Positions 41,798-50,094 of a stretch of 64,000 nt of DNA are shown here, piece after piece. Position 1 is the first letter of the stretch. Each line of letters starts with the position of its first letter. The translations under genes were made by a program, and so were the position numbers. The stretch comes from Kitasatospora sp. MMS16-BH015 (GTDB lineage: Bacteria > Actinomycetota > Actinomycetes > Streptomycetales > Streptomycetaceae), in contig NZ_CP025394.1 in the NCBI RefSeq assembly GCF_002943525.1, positions 558,001 through 622,000 of the forward strand. The letters are read 5' to 3'. The notes under the pieces were generated by a model that had not been told where the DNA came from, made no database searches, and was given only the letters and a program-made list of their open reading frames with translations.

Positions 41798-44185
41798 ATG
41801 GGTCGTTCAAGCGTGTCCTCCGGCTGTCGCGCCGTCCTGGCCGCCGCCCTCGCCCTGCTCGGTCTGACCGCCGCGCCGCCCGTCCATGCCGCCACAACTC
41901 CCAGTACCGCCATTACCGTTGACGGCACCAAGCCGGGCCTCACCTTCGACGGCATCGGCGCCATCTCCGGCGGCGGCGGCAACTCCCGCCTGCTCGCCGA
42001 CTACCCCGAGCCGCAGCGCGCCCAGCTGCTCGACTACCTCTTCAAGCCCGGTTACGGCGCCGCCCTGCAGACCCTCAAGCTGGAGATCGGCGGCGACACC
42101 AACTCCACCGACGGCGCCGAGGCCAGCATCGAGCACACCGCCGGAGCCATCGACTGCAACAACGGCTACGAGTGGTGGCTGGCCGAGCAGGCCCAGGCCC
42201 GCAACCCCGCGATCAAGTTCTACGGCCTCGCCTGGGGCGCTCCCGGCTGGATCGACCACGGCTCGGGCAACTTCTGGTCCCAGGACACCATCGACTACCT
42301 GGTCTCCTGGCTCGGCTGTGCCAGTCAGCACCACCTGACGGTCAGCTACCTGGGCGGCTGGAACGAGCGCGGCTACGACAAGACCTGGTACGAGAACCTC
42401 AAGTCGGCGCTGAACAGCCACGGCTACTCCGGCATCAAGGTGGTGGCCGCCGACGACGGCTGGGGCGTGGCCGACGCGATGGCCACCGACCCGGCCTTCC
42501 GCAACGCCGTTGACATCGTCGGTGTCCACTACCCCTGCGGGTACCTCGGCGCCTACACCTCCTGCCCCAGCACCGCCAACGCCCAGTCGCTCGGCAAGCC
42601 GCTCTGGGCCAGCGAGAACGGCTCGCAGGACGCCGACACCGGCGCCACCGCCGTGGCCCGCGCGGTCAACCGCGACTACCTCGACGGCAGGATGACCTCC
42701 TACCTCAACTGGCCGGTCATCGCCGCGCTCTACCCGAACCTCTTCTTCGGCACCGACGGCATGTCGGTGGCCAACCAGCCCTGGTCCGGCAACTACGCCA
42801 TCGGCAAGACGACTTGGGTGACGGCCCACACCAGTCAGTTCACCCAGCCGGGCTGGAGCTACATCGACTCGGCCGGCGGGTACCTGGGCGGGGCGCGCGG
42901 CAACGGCAGCTACGTCACCCTCAAGCACGGCCAGGACTACTCCACCGTGTTGGAGACCGTGGACGCCACCGCCGCCCAGACCGCCACCTTCACCGTCACC
43001 GGCGGGCTCTCCACCGGCACCGTCCACGTCTGGTCCACCGACCTCGGCTCGGCCGACCCGAACTCCTGGTTCGTCCACTCCCAGGACCTCACCCCCAGCG
43101 GTGGCCGCTACTCGCTCACCCTCCAGCCCGGCCGGGTCTACACCGTGACCACCACCACCGGCCAGGGCAAGGGCAGCGCCACTCCCCCGGCTCCCGCCGC
43201 GCTCCAACTCCCTTACGCCGACAACTTCGAGACCTCCGCCACCACCACCTCGCCGAAGTACTTCACCGACATGAACGGCGCCTTCCAGACCGTGGCCTGC
43301 GGCGGCGGCCGGGCCGGCACCTGCCTGCGCCAGATGGCCACCACCACCCCGATCCGCTGGACGGACGAGCACTACGCGGCGCCGTACACCTTCATGGGCG
43401 ACGCCGGCTGGTCCAACTACACCGTCACCGCCGACGCGCTCTTCGAGCAGTCGAGCAGCGTCGAGCTCCTCGGCCGGGTCAACCAGCAGGGCCGCAACGA
43501 CAACGGGCTCAACGCCTACCACCTGCGGGTCTCCGACACCGGCAGCTGGTCCATCGACAAGAGCGACACCAGCTGGAACTTCACCACCCTCGCCTCGGGC
43601 ACCACCAAGGCTCTGGGCACCGGTAGTTGGCACTCCATCAGCCTGCGGATGCAGGACAGCACCCTCACCGCGACCGTCGACGGCACCACCCTGGGCAGCG
43701 CCACCGACGCCGCCTTCACCAACGGCCAGGCGGGCCTGGGCGTGACCGACTACCACACCGACCAGTTCGACAACTTCGCCCTCACCCCCGGCACCGCCAC
43801 CACCCACACCGGCCCGGTCACCTCCGCGCTGCCCGGCAAGTGCCTCGACGACAACGGCAATTCGGCCGCCGACGGCACCGCCGTCCAGCTGTGGGACTGC
43901 ACCGGCGGCGCCGCCCAGACCTGGACCTGGTCCAACGGCACCCTCACCCACGCCGGCAAGTGCCTGGACGTGACCGGCCAGGGCACCACCAACGGCACCC
44001 TGGTCGAGCTCTGGACCTGCAACGGCGGCGCCAACCAGCAGTGGACCCTCCAGTCGGACGGCAGCCTGAAGGGCGTCCAGTCCGGCCGCTGCCTCGACGA
44101 CCCGGCCGCCGCCACCACCAACGGCACCCGTCAGGAGATCTGGGACTGCAACGGCGGTGCCAACCAGCACTGGCGGATTCCGTAG
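41798..44185 (+). CDS. Secreted GH59 galactocerebrosidase-like enzyme with C-terminal ricin-type lectin domain
   Basis: A 795-residue exported protein. After a signal peptide (1-31) the GH59 barrel follows animal galactosylceramidase closely: FDGIGAISGGGGNSRLL, YLFKPGYGA, KLEIGGD, the acid/base in GGWNERGYD (Glu190) and the nucleophile in WASENGS (Glu273), then SGNYAIGKTTWVTAHT. A beta-sandwich and a lectin-like domain (about 450-660) precede a ricin B trefoil (about 670-795; CLDDNGNSAADG, QLWDCTGG, QQW). It should release beta-linked galactose from galactolipids or galactans outside the cell. ATG 41798 is the start; GGAG lies 8 nt or so upstream. Confidence 0.93.
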   Translation: MGRSSVSSGCRAVLAAALALLGLTAAPPVHAATTPSTAITVDGTKPGLTFDGIGAISGGGGNSRLLADYPEPQRAQLLDYLFKPGYGAALQTLKLEIGGDTNSTDGAEASIEHTAGAIDCNNGYEWWLAEQAQARNPAIKFYGLAWGAPGWIDHGSGNFWSQDTIDYLVSWLGCASQHHLTVSYLGGWNERGYDKTWYENLKSALNSHGYSGIKVVAADDGWGVADAMATDPAFRNAVDIVGVHYPCGYLGAYTSCPSTANAQSLGKPLWASENGSQDADTGATAVARAVNRDYLDGRMTSYLNWPVIAALYPNLFFGTDGMSVANQPWSGNYAIGKTTWVTAHTSQFTQPGWSYIDSAGGYLGGARGNGSYVTLKHGQDYSTVLETVDATAAQTATFTVTGGLSTGTVHVWSTDLGSADPNSWFVHSQDLTPSGGRYSLTLQPGRVYTVTTTTGQGKGSATPPAPAALQLPYADNFETSATTTSPKYFTDMNGAFQTVACGGGRAGTCLRQMATTTPIRWTDEHYAAPYTFMGDAGWSNYTVTADALFEQSSSVELLGRVNQQGRNDNGLNAYHLRVSDTGSWSIDKSDTSWNFTTLASGTTKALGTGSWHSISLRMQDSTLTATVDGTTLGSATDAAFTNGQAGLGVTDYHTDQFDNFALTPGTATTHTGPVTSALPGKCLDDNGNSAADGTAVQLWDCTGGAAQTWTWSNGTLTHAGKCLDVTGQGTTNGTLVELWTCNGGANQQWTLQSDGSLKGVQSGRCLDDPAAATTNGTRQEIWDCNGGANQHWRIP

Positions 44186-44199
44186 GTTCCCACGAACCA

Positions 44200-44280
44200 C
44201 CCGTCCTTGACCGGCGTCTGACAAGGCGTGCCATCATCGGCGCGCAGACGGATCCGCGCACAGGCGCGGTCAAGGACGGG
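44200..44280 (+). promoter_or_regulatory. Structured leader: 14-bp long-range stem pairing with the ribosome-binding site
   Basis: CCCGTCCTTGACCG (44200-44213) is perfectly complementary to CGGTCAAGGACGGG (44267-44280), with 53 nt between. A nested stem CGTCTG/CAGACG (44215-44220 with 44245-44250) fits inside. The right arm contains the purine-rich ribosome site of the gene at 44290, so the stem would hide it. Alternatively it is a terminator of the GH59 gene. Confidence 0.55.
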
Positions 44281-44289
44281 GGATCGGTC

Positions 44290-45141
44290 ATGAGCGAGCA
44301 CGAGACGACCCGGGCGCTGGACGAACGCGCCCACCAGCAGGCGGAGCAGGCCTCGGCCCGCGCCGCGCTCGGCACCCACCGCGCCGCGTACGCCTCGATG
44401 GCGGCGGCGCAGCGCGGCAACGCTCGCGGGATCGGCATCGCGGCGGTGGTCCTGGGGCTGCTGACCCTGTGGGCCGTGCTGGGCGGGTACCCGGTGCTGG
44501 CCGCGGTCCCCGGGCTGCCATTCCTGATGTGCCTGCTCGGGCTGGCCAGCAGCAGGAGCAGCGCCGACCGCAACCAGGGCGCCCGGCTGGACCTCTTCGA
44601 GCGCGGGCTCACCGTCGCGACTCCGGACCGCAGCTGGGCCGTCCGGTACGCCGAGGCGACCGTGCTCCAGCACCTGGTGCGGCACACCCAGTACGGGCGG
44701 ACCCTGCGCACCACCTACGCGTACCTCCTCACCGACACCGAGGGCCGGAGCGTGGTGCTGCGCGACGGCTTCGGCGGCCGGATGGACGCCCTCGCGCTGG
44801 CCACCATGCCCAAGCCCGAACTGGCCCGGGACTTCGCCGGTGCCCCCGAGTGGGGCCCGGCCATCCAGCGCGCCGTCACCGAGGCGCGGCTGCCCGAGGC
44901 GCTCGACCGGGTGCGGGCCGGCGAGAAGGTGCAGTTCGGCCCGCTCTGGCTCACCCGGAGCGAGATCGGCGCCCGGGAGAAGGCCGTGCCGTGGACCGAG
45001 GTCGAGGACGTGCAGGTCAAGGACGGTGTGGTGAGCATCCGGGTGGCGGGCAGGTGGAGCAGCCTGGCCACCGCCACCGTCAGCACCATCCCGAACTTCT
45101 TCGTCTTCCAGGAGCTGGCCGCCCGGCTGCTCGCCGCCTGA
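44290..45141 (+). CDS. Membrane protein, DUF6585-like
   Basis: A 283-residue protein. The first about 50 residues are charged and helical, two hydrophobic helices follow (about 56-72 and 76-92), and the rest is a cytosolic beta-rich domain: LDLFERGLTVATPD, a TYAYLLTDTEGRSVVL strand, EKVQFGPLWLTRSEI and TIPNFFVFQEL. This order matches the DUF6585 family as I recall it. Function unknown. ATG 44290 follows GGGGGAT, which lies in the right arm of a long inverted repeat. Confidence 0.75.
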   Translation: MSEHETTRALDERAHQQAEQASARAALGTHRAAYASMAAAQRGNARGIGIAAVVLGLLTLWAVLGGYPVLAAVPGLPFLMCLLGLASSRSSADRNQGARLDLFERGLTVATPDRSWAVRYAEATVLQHLVRHTQYGRTLRTTYAYLLTDTEGRSVVLRDGFGGRMDALALATMPKPELARDFAGAPEWGPAIQRAVTEARLPEALDRVRAGEKVQFGPLWLTRSEIGAREKAVPWTEVEDVQVKDGVVSIRVAGRWSSLATATVSTIPNFFVFQELAARLLAA

Positions 45142-45172
45142 GCCCGAAGCCGCGTGTTTCGCGCCGAGATGC

Positions 45173-45202
45173 TTGACAGGCTCAACCTTCCAGGTCTACC
45201 GT
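45173..45202 (+). promoter_or_regulatory. Promoter of the maleylpyruvate-isomerase-like gene
   Basis: TTGACA (45173-45178) and TACCGT (45197-45202) are separated by 18 nt, placing the transcript start about 40 nt before ATG 45250. Confidence 0.5.
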
Positions 45203-45249
45203 CGGCCGCAATTGCTTCATGAGCTGAACAGTCCTGGAGAATGACCTTC

Positions 45250-46014
45250 ATGAGCCCGCTCGACCACGGCAGCGCCGTCGCCACCGAGACCGCCCGCTTC
45301 GTCGCCGCCGTGCGGGACGCCGACCCGGCCCTGCCGGTGCCCGCCTGCCCGGGCTGGACGCTCGCCGACCTGGTCCGCCACGCCGGCAGCGTCCAGCGCT
45401 GGTTCACCGCGCTGCTCCGGCAGCGGATCCAGGAGCCGCCGCGCAGCCGCGACGTCGACCTGAAGCTGCCCGAGCAGACCGCGGACTACCCCGCCTGGCT
45501 GGCCGAGGCCGCCGCGGAGTCGGCCGCCACCTTCGCCGCCGGCGACCTGGACGCGCCGATGTGGGCCTGGGGTGCCGACCAGCACGCCCGGTTCTGGGTG
45601 CGCCGGATGCTGTTCGAGACCCTGGTGCACCGGGTCGACGCCGAGACGGCCCTCGGGCTGCCCGCCGAGATCGACCCGGAGCTGGCCGCCGACGGCGTGG
45701 CCGAGTTCCTCACCAACCTCCCGTTCGCCGCGCTGTTCGCACCCGACACCGCCAAGCTGCGCGGCGCCGACCGCACCCTCCGCTTCACCCGCACCGACGG
45801 CCCGGGCGACTGGCTGGTGCGGCTGCGCCCGGACGGCTTCGGCCTGGACGAGACCGCCGGGGCGGCGGAGGTCACCGCCGACGCCACCGTCCGGGCCACC
45901 GCCGCCGAGCTGCTGCTCGTCCTGTACGGGCGGCTCGACCGCACCGCCCCGGGCGTCGAACTCGCCGGTGACGCCGAACTGTTGGACCACTGGTTCGCCC
46001 ACTCGGCGTTCTGA
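45250..46014 (+). CDS. Maleylpyruvate isomerase family mycothiol-dependent enzyme
   Basis: A 254-residue protein of the DinB-like metal-binding MDMPI group: VPACPGWTLADLVRHAGSVQRWF at the N-terminus with the first His, LFETLVHRVDAETALG with the further metal ligands, and a C-terminal beta domain ending EVTADATVRATAAELLLVLYGR. These enzymes use mycothiol as cofactor for isomerisation or conjugation; the substrate is rarely known. ATG 45250 was preferred over ATG 45241, because GGAG ends 1 nt before the latter and 10 nt before the former. Confidence 0.88.
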   Translation: MSPLDHGSAVATETARFVAAVRDADPALPVPACPGWTLADLVRHAGSVQRWFTALLRQRIQEPPRSRDVDLKLPEQTADYPAWLAEAAAESAATFAAGDLDAPMWAWGADQHARFWVRRMLFETLVHRVDAETALGLPAEIDPELAADGVAEFLTNLPFAALFAPDTAKLRGADRTLRFTRTDGPGDWLVRLRPDGFGLDETAGAAEVTADATVRATAAELLLVLYGRLDRTAPGVELAGDAELLDHWFAHSAF

Positions 46015-46024
46015 ACCACCCCGG

Positions 46025-46756
46025 TCAGGGGGTGCGCAGCGCCTCGGTGAGGTAGCCCGCCGCCTCCACCACCGCCTGCGAGAGCCGGGCGCCGGGGTGG
46101 CGGGTGAGCCGTTCGATCGGGCCGGAGACGGAGACCGCGGCGACCACCCGGTTGCCCGGGCCCCGGACCGGCGCCGAGACGGAGGCCACCCCGGGCTCGC
46201 GCTCGCCGATCGACTGGGCCCACCCGCGCCGCCGCACCCCGCTCAGCGCGGTGGCGGTGAACCGGGCGCCCTGCAGGCCCCGGTGCAGGCGTTCGGGCTC
46301 CTCCCAGGCGAGCAGCACCTGGGCCGCCGAGCCCACCTTCATCGGCAGCGTGAGCCCGACCGGCACGGTGTCCCGCAGGCCGGAGAGCCGCTCCGCGACG
46401 GCCACGCAGATCCGCAGCTCGCCCTGCCGGCGGTAGAGCTGGGCGCTCTCCCCGGACAGGTCGCGCAGCCGGGTCAGGGTCGGCCCGGCCGCCGCCAGTA
46501 GGCGGTCCTCCCCGGCCGCGGCCGAGAGCTCGGCCAGCCGGGGCCCGAGCACGAAGCGGCCCTGCAGGTCGCGGCCGACCAGCCGGTGGTGCTCCAGCGC
46601 GACGGCCAGCCGGTGCGCCGTGGGCCGGGCCAGGCCGGTGGCCGTGACCAGGCCGCCCAGCGTGGTGGGGCCGGCCTCCAGGGTGCCGAGGATCGAGGTG
46701 ACCTTGTCGAGCACGCCGACGCCGCTCGTGTTCTCCAGGAAGTCCAGGTTCGCCAT
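46025..46756 (-). CDS. IclR-family regulator, NdgR-like
   Basis: A 243-residue regulator. The N-terminal helix-turn-helix (TTLGGLVTATGLARPTAHRL) is followed by the IclR effector domain, with AQLYRRQGELRICVA, VPVGLTLPMKVGSAAQVLL and SGVRRRGWAQSIGEREPGVA. The effector domain closely resembles NdgR, the Streptomyces regulator of leucine and amino-acid genes, but this copy is not beside leuCD, so it may be a paralog. It is convergent with the isomerase. A perfect 10-bp dyad lies 25 nt upstream of its start. Confidence 0.9.
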   Translation of the reverse strand: MANLDFLENTSGVGVLDKVTSILGTLEAGPTTLGGLVTATGLARPTAHRLAVALEHHRLVGRDLQGRFVLGPRLAELSAAAGEDRLLAAAGPTLTRLRDLSGESAQLYRRQGELRICVAVAERLSGLRDTVPVGLTLPMKVGSAAQVLLAWEEPERLHRGLQGARFTATALSGVRRRGWAQSIGEREPGVASVSAPVRGPGNRVVAAVSVSGPIERLTRHPGARLSQAVVEAAGYLTEALRTP

Positions 46757-46781
46757 GGACGGGGTACTCCAGTCTCAAGTG

Positions 46782-46811
46782 CCGTGAGCCGCAGGTGGGT
46801 TCGGCTCACGG
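46782..46811. promoter_or_regulatory. Perfect 10-bp inverted repeat upstream of the IclR gene
   Basis: CCGTGAGCCG (46782-46791) pairs with CGGCTCACGG (46802-46811) across a 10-nt spacer. One helical turn between arms suits a dimeric regulator; autoregulation is the simplest idea. The remaining gene-free stretch to 47243 shows no further gene or repeat that I can support. Confidence 0.5.
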
Positions 46812-47243
46812 AGGCTCCGGTGGCGGAGCCCGGGGTGGTCAGCGGGGACGGGCCGGAGAAGTCGGCCGGGGGCCTGCGCCGAGCACGAGACGGGTACGCG
46901 GAAGGGCCGGGACGGGAAGCGCCCGGGCGAAGGACAGCACTGAGAGCACCGTGTCTCCTCATCTTTCCCGCGCCACGTTGGCGACAGGCCGGAGTTGGCA
47001 CTGCCCCCGGGCGGCACGGCGCGTACTTCGCACGCCGAGCTGGCCGGGGAGTTGCCGGGGCTTCGTAGGGCCGGTCCCTCCACCCCTCTGGATGATTCGC
47101 CAGGAACCATACAAGATCCCGTGCCCTGCTCGCCAAACCTTTCCGATCGGGCCCCGTCCGCCCAGGCCGCCGACCGCCCCCGGCCCGCCTCCCCGGCCGC
47201 TCCGCCCAGGCCGCCGGCCGCTCCGGCACCGGTCGCCCTCGGC

Positions 47244-47273
47244 TCTGCCCTCGGCGAATCTGCCCGGGGCAGA
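47244..47273 (+). promoter_or_regulatory. Tandem PopR-type operators upstream of clpP3-clpP4
   Basis: TCTGCC-CGG-GGCAGA (47259-47273) is a near-exact match to the known PopR palindrome (TTCTGCC-N3-GGCAGAA). Abutting it is an imperfect copy, TCTGCC-CTC-GGCGAA (47244-47258). Both lie about 90-120 nt before clpP3. Confidence 0.8.
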
Positions 47274-47361
47274 GAAACGGCCGCCGGGGCCCTCGGCGGG
47301 CCGAGAGTGGCACTGGGACGGCGGCCGACCGCCGTCCGCAGACGCTCCCGGAGGAGACCCG

Positions 47362-48000
47362 ATGGCACCCCTCAGCCCGCTCCAGCCCCGCGCGGCGGAC
47401 GGCGACACCCCGCCCAGCCGCTTCGACGACCACCTCGCCGCCCAGCTGCTCGCCCAGCGGATCGTCCTGCTCGGCACCCAGGTCGACGAGGTCTCGGCCA
47501 ACCGGGTCTGCGCCCAGCTCCTGCTGCTCTCGGCGGAGGACCCGCGCAGCGACATCAGCCTGTACGTCAACAGCCCCGGCGGATCGGTCACGGCCGGCCT
47601 GGCCGTCTACGACACCATGCGGCTGATCCCGAACGACGTGTCCACCCTGGCCATGGGCTTCGCCGCCAGCATGGGCCAGTTCCTGCTCACCGTCGGCGCG
47701 CCCGGCAAGCGCTTCGCGCTGCCGAACGCGCGGATCATGATGCACCAGCCCTCGGCGGGCATCGGCGGCACCGCCTCCGACATCGAGATCCAGGCCGAGA
47801 ACCTCGAGTACACCAAGCGCTCGATCGAGCGGATCACCGCCGAGCACACCGGCCAGACCCCGGAGACCATCGCCCGCGACGGCGACCGGGACCGCTGGTT
47901 CACCGCCGAACAGGCCAGGGAGTACGGGCTGGTGGACCGGGTGGTGGAGTCGCTCGCCGACATCCGCCCCGCCACCGCCCGCCGGAAGATGGGACTCTGA
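47362..48000 (+). CDS. clpP3: ATP-dependent Clp protease proteolytic subunit (ClpP3 type)
   Basis: A 212-residue serine protease subunit with an intact triad: Ser103 in [12 protein letters not shown], His128 in RIMMHQPSA and Asp177 in [16 protein letters not shown] marks the substrate groove. It would assemble with ClpP4 into a tetradecamer fed by a Clp ATPase. In Streptomyces the clpP3 clpP4 pair is a backup set induced by PopR when the main ClpP1P2 protease fails. ATG 47362 follows GGAGGAG; clpP4 starts 1 nt after the stop. Confidence 0.92.
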   Translation: MAPLSPLQPRAADGDTPPSRFDDHLAAQLLAQRIVLLGTQVDEVSANRVCAQLLLLSAEDPRSDISLYVNSPGGSVTAGLAVYDTMRLIPNDVSTLAMGFAASMGQFLLTVGAPGKRFALPNARIMMHQPSAGIGGTASDIEIQAENLEYTKRSIERITAEHTGQTPETIARDGDRDRWFTAEQAREYGLVDRVVESLADIRPATARRKMGL

Positions 48001-48001
48001 C

Positions 48002-48607
48002 ATGGGCTCGTACACCGTGCCGTACGTGATCGAGCGGACCTCGCAGGGCGAGCGCTCCTACGACGTGTTCAGCCGCCTGCTCAACGAGCGGATCGTCTTC
48101 CTGGGCACCGACATCGACGACGGCGTCGCCAACGTGGTGATCGCCCAGCTGCTCCATCTGGAGTCGGCCGATCCGGAGCGGGAGATCTCGATCTACCTCA
48201 ACTCGCCCGGCGGATCGTTCACTTCGCTGATGGCCATCTACGACACGATGACCTTCGTGCAGGCCCCGATCTCCACCTTCTGCGTGGGCCAGGCCGCCTC
48301 CACCGCCGCCGTCCTGCTGGCCGGCGGCGACCCCGGGCGGCGGTTCGTGCTCCAGCACGCCCGCGTGCTGCTCGGCCAGCCGGCCACCGGCGGCCGGCAG
48401 GGGACGGTCTCCGACCTCAGCCTGGCGGCCAAGGAGATCGTCCGGATCCGCTCCCAAGTCGAGGAGGTGCTCGCCCGCCACACCCACCACGACCCGGCCA
48501 AGCTCCGCGCCGACCTCGACCGCGAGAAGGTGCTCACCGCCGCGGAGGCCGTGGCCTACGGGCTGGCCGACGAGGTGCTGACCCGCCGCGTCCTCCCGGG
48601 CCGCTGA
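48002..48607 (+). CDS. clpP4: ATP-dependent Clp protease proteolytic subunit (ClpP4 type) with altered triad
   Basis: A 201-residue ClpP fold protein: [36 protein letters not shown] and [16 protein letters not shown] keep the fold and the nucleophile (Ser100). The His position reads LLGQPA (Gly125 in place of His), and the Asp region reads DREKVLTA, with Glu aligned to the catalytic Asp. It probably cannot cut peptides alone and would act as a structural or regulatory partner of ClpP3. ATG 48002 follows clpP3 directly. Confidence 0.92.
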   Translation: MGSYTVPYVIERTSQGERSYDVFSRLLNERIVFLGTDIDDGVANVVIAQLLHLESADPEREISIYLNSPGGSFTSLMAIYDTMTFVQAPISTFCVGQAASTAAVLLAGGDPGRRFVLQHARVLLGQPATGGRQGTVSDLSLAAKEIVRIRSQVEEVLARHTHHDPAKLRADLDREKVLTAAEAVAYGLADEVLTRRVLPGR

Positions 48608-48628
48608 CCCGGCGGCCGTCTCCCGTCT

Positions 48629-48661
48629 GGTCCGGGTACGGCGCAGCGCCGTACCCGGACC
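48629..48661. terminator. Strong hairpin terminator between clpP4 and popR
   Basis: A perfect 15-bp stem (48629-48643 with 48647-48661, arm GGTCCGGGTACGGCG) closes a 3-nt loop, CAG. It lies in the gap between convergent genes and probably works in both directions. Confidence 0.8.
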
Positions 48662-48692
48662 GGCGTCCTCCGTCGCACCCGGCCGCTCGTCC

Positions 48693-49112
48693 TCAGGCGG
48701 CCAGGCAGAGCCCGTCGAACCGCGCCGACGGCGCCCGGTGACCACGGCTCAGCCGGCTGCGGGTGCTCTGGCGGGCCAGGTCCTCCTGCGCCAGCGAGAG
48801 CAGGTCGCCCAGCCCGAGCCCGAGCGCTGCGGCCGCGGCGGCGAGCACCTCGGAGGAGCCCTCCTTCCGCCCGCGCTCCAGCTCGGACAGGTACGGCATC
48901 GAGATCCGGGCCGTCTCCGCGACCTCCTTCAACGTCCGCTCCTGAGCCTGCCGTTCGCGGCGCAGCACCCCGCCCACCAGGTCACGCCAGAGCGGCTCGC
49001 GCTCCCGCTCCCGTCGGACCGGAGCGGGCGCGCCGCCGACCGGCCGCAGCGGGATCACTCGGGCTCCGTCCGACGCGGTCGCCGGCGCTTGCTGCGGTGT
49101 CTCAGTGCTCAT
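48693..49112 (-). CDS. popR: XRE-family activator PopR
   Basis: A 139-residue regulator with one helix-turn-helix (ERTLKEVAETARISMPYLSEL, then ERGRKEGSSEVLAAAAAALG). It belongs to the ClgR/PopR group. The C-terminus ends in GLCLAA; PopR is known to be degraded by ClpP1P2 through its terminal alanines, so loss of that protease lets PopR build up and switch on clpP3 clpP4. The neighbouring genes and the PopR-type palindromes support the name. A TAGGCT box (49124-49119) ends 6 nt before ATG 49112, so the transcript may be leaderless. Confidence 0.88.
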   Translation of the reverse strand: MSTETPQQAPATASDGARVIPLRPVGGAPAPVRREREREPLWRDLVGGVLRRERQAQERTLKEVAETARISMPYLSELERGRKEGSSEVLAAAAAALGLGLGDLLSLAQEDLARQSTRSRLSRGHRAPSARFDGLCLAA

Positions 49113-49118
49113 CCCCTC

Positions 49119-49150
49119 AGCCTAGGCAGTTCCGGCCCGAACGGAAGGGT
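49119..49150 (-). promoter_or_regulatory. popR promoter region
   Basis: On the minus strand TAGGCT (49124-49119) is a good -10 box directly before the popR ATG. About 6 nt upstream lies the dyad GTTC-GGGCCG-GAAC (49127-49140), overlapping the -10/-35 spacer; ClgR-type regulators recognise GTTC-containing sites, so this could be an operator. Confidence 0.4.
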
Positions 49151-49224
49151 GCGGCGTTCTGCCCTGGGTGAAGCCGGGTGGCCGGGTGAAGCCCCGCGCG
49201 GCCGCCGCCCTCCCGCCCGGGACC

Positions 49225-50094
49225 TCAGAGCGCCCGCCGCCGCTGCGCGATCTCCTCCGGTGCCCACCCCACGTGCGGCACCGAGGCGAGCAGCAGACGG
49301 GTGTACGGGTGCTCCGGCTCCGCCAACAGCTCGGCCACGGGCCGGTGTTCGACCGGGCGTCCGCGCCGGAGCACCAGCGCCTCCTCGCAGACGTACCGCA
49401 CCACCGCGAGGTCGTGGCTGACGAAGACCAGCCCGATCCCGGCCTCGCGGCGGATGTCGGTGAGCAGGTTGAGCACCTGCGCCTGCACCGACACGTCGAG
49501 CGCCGAGACGGCCTCGTCGAGGACCAGCACGGCCGGCTCGACGGCCAGCGCCCGGGCGATCGCGGCCCGCTGCCGCTGCCCGCCGGAGAGCCGGCGCGGT
49601 CTGGCGGCGGCCTCCCGCTCGCCGAGGCCCACCTGGGCGAGCAGTGCGCGGATCCGCTCGGCCCGGGCCGGGCCGTCCCGGTGGCCGTGCAGCCGGAGCA
49701 CGCCGTCGAGCGTGTCACCGATGGTCAGCCGGGCGTCCAGCGAGAGGTACGGGTCCTGGTAGACCATCTGCACCGCCTTGGCCCGGGCCAGCCGGGCGGC
49801 CCGCCCGCGCACGGTGGGGGCCAGTGGGCGGCCCAGCACGCTGATCGCCCCGGCGTCCGGCCGCTCCAGGCCGACCAGCATCCGCGCGGTGGTGGTCTTG
49901 CCGGAGCCGGACTCCCCGACCAGCCCGAGCGCCCCACCGGGCGGCAGCGTGAACGAGACCCCGTCCACGGCCACGGTCGAGCCGTAGCTCTTCCGCAGCC
50001 CGCTGACCTCGAGCAGCGCACCCGCGGCCACGCCGCCTCCCCTGCTCTCCTCACTCACCGCCACGCCTCCTGCCTCCTCGCTCCGCGCCTTCAC
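49225..50094 (-). CDS. Oligopeptide/dipeptide ABC transporter ATP-binding protein (DppF/OppF type)
   Basis: A 289-residue ATPase with Walker A GESGSGKTTT, Q-loop MVYQDPYLSLD, signature LSGGQRQRAA, Walker B VLVLDEAVSALD and switch His in VSHDLAVV. The terminal HPYTRLLLASVP is typical of this subfamily. GTG 50094 overlaps the preceding ATPase stop by 4 nt; a longer frame upstream is shadow sequence. It is the last gene of the amidohydrolase-importer operon. Confidence 0.93.
   Translation of the reverse strand: MKARSEEAGGVAVSEESRGGGVAAGALLEVSGLRKSYGSTVAVDGVSFTLPPGGALGLVGESGSGKTTTARMLVGLERPDAGAISVLGRPLAPTVRGRAARLARAKAVQMVYQDPYLSLDARLTIGDTLDGVLRLHGHRDGPARAERIRALLAQVGLGEREAAARPRRLSGGQRQRAAIARALAVEPAVLVLDEAVSALDVSVQAQVLNLLTDIRREAGIGLVFVSHDLAVVRYVCEEALVLRRGRPVEHRPVAELLAEPEHPYTRLLLASVPHVGWAPEEIAQRRRAL

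Noticed and set aside
46839..46949. 36-codon minus-strand frame with GAGGAGA ribosome-like site (GTG 46949), upstream of the IclR gene
   Set aside because: Leu/Pro/Arg-rich with no homology I recognise and ribosome spacing of only 4 nt; possible leader peptide, not supported.
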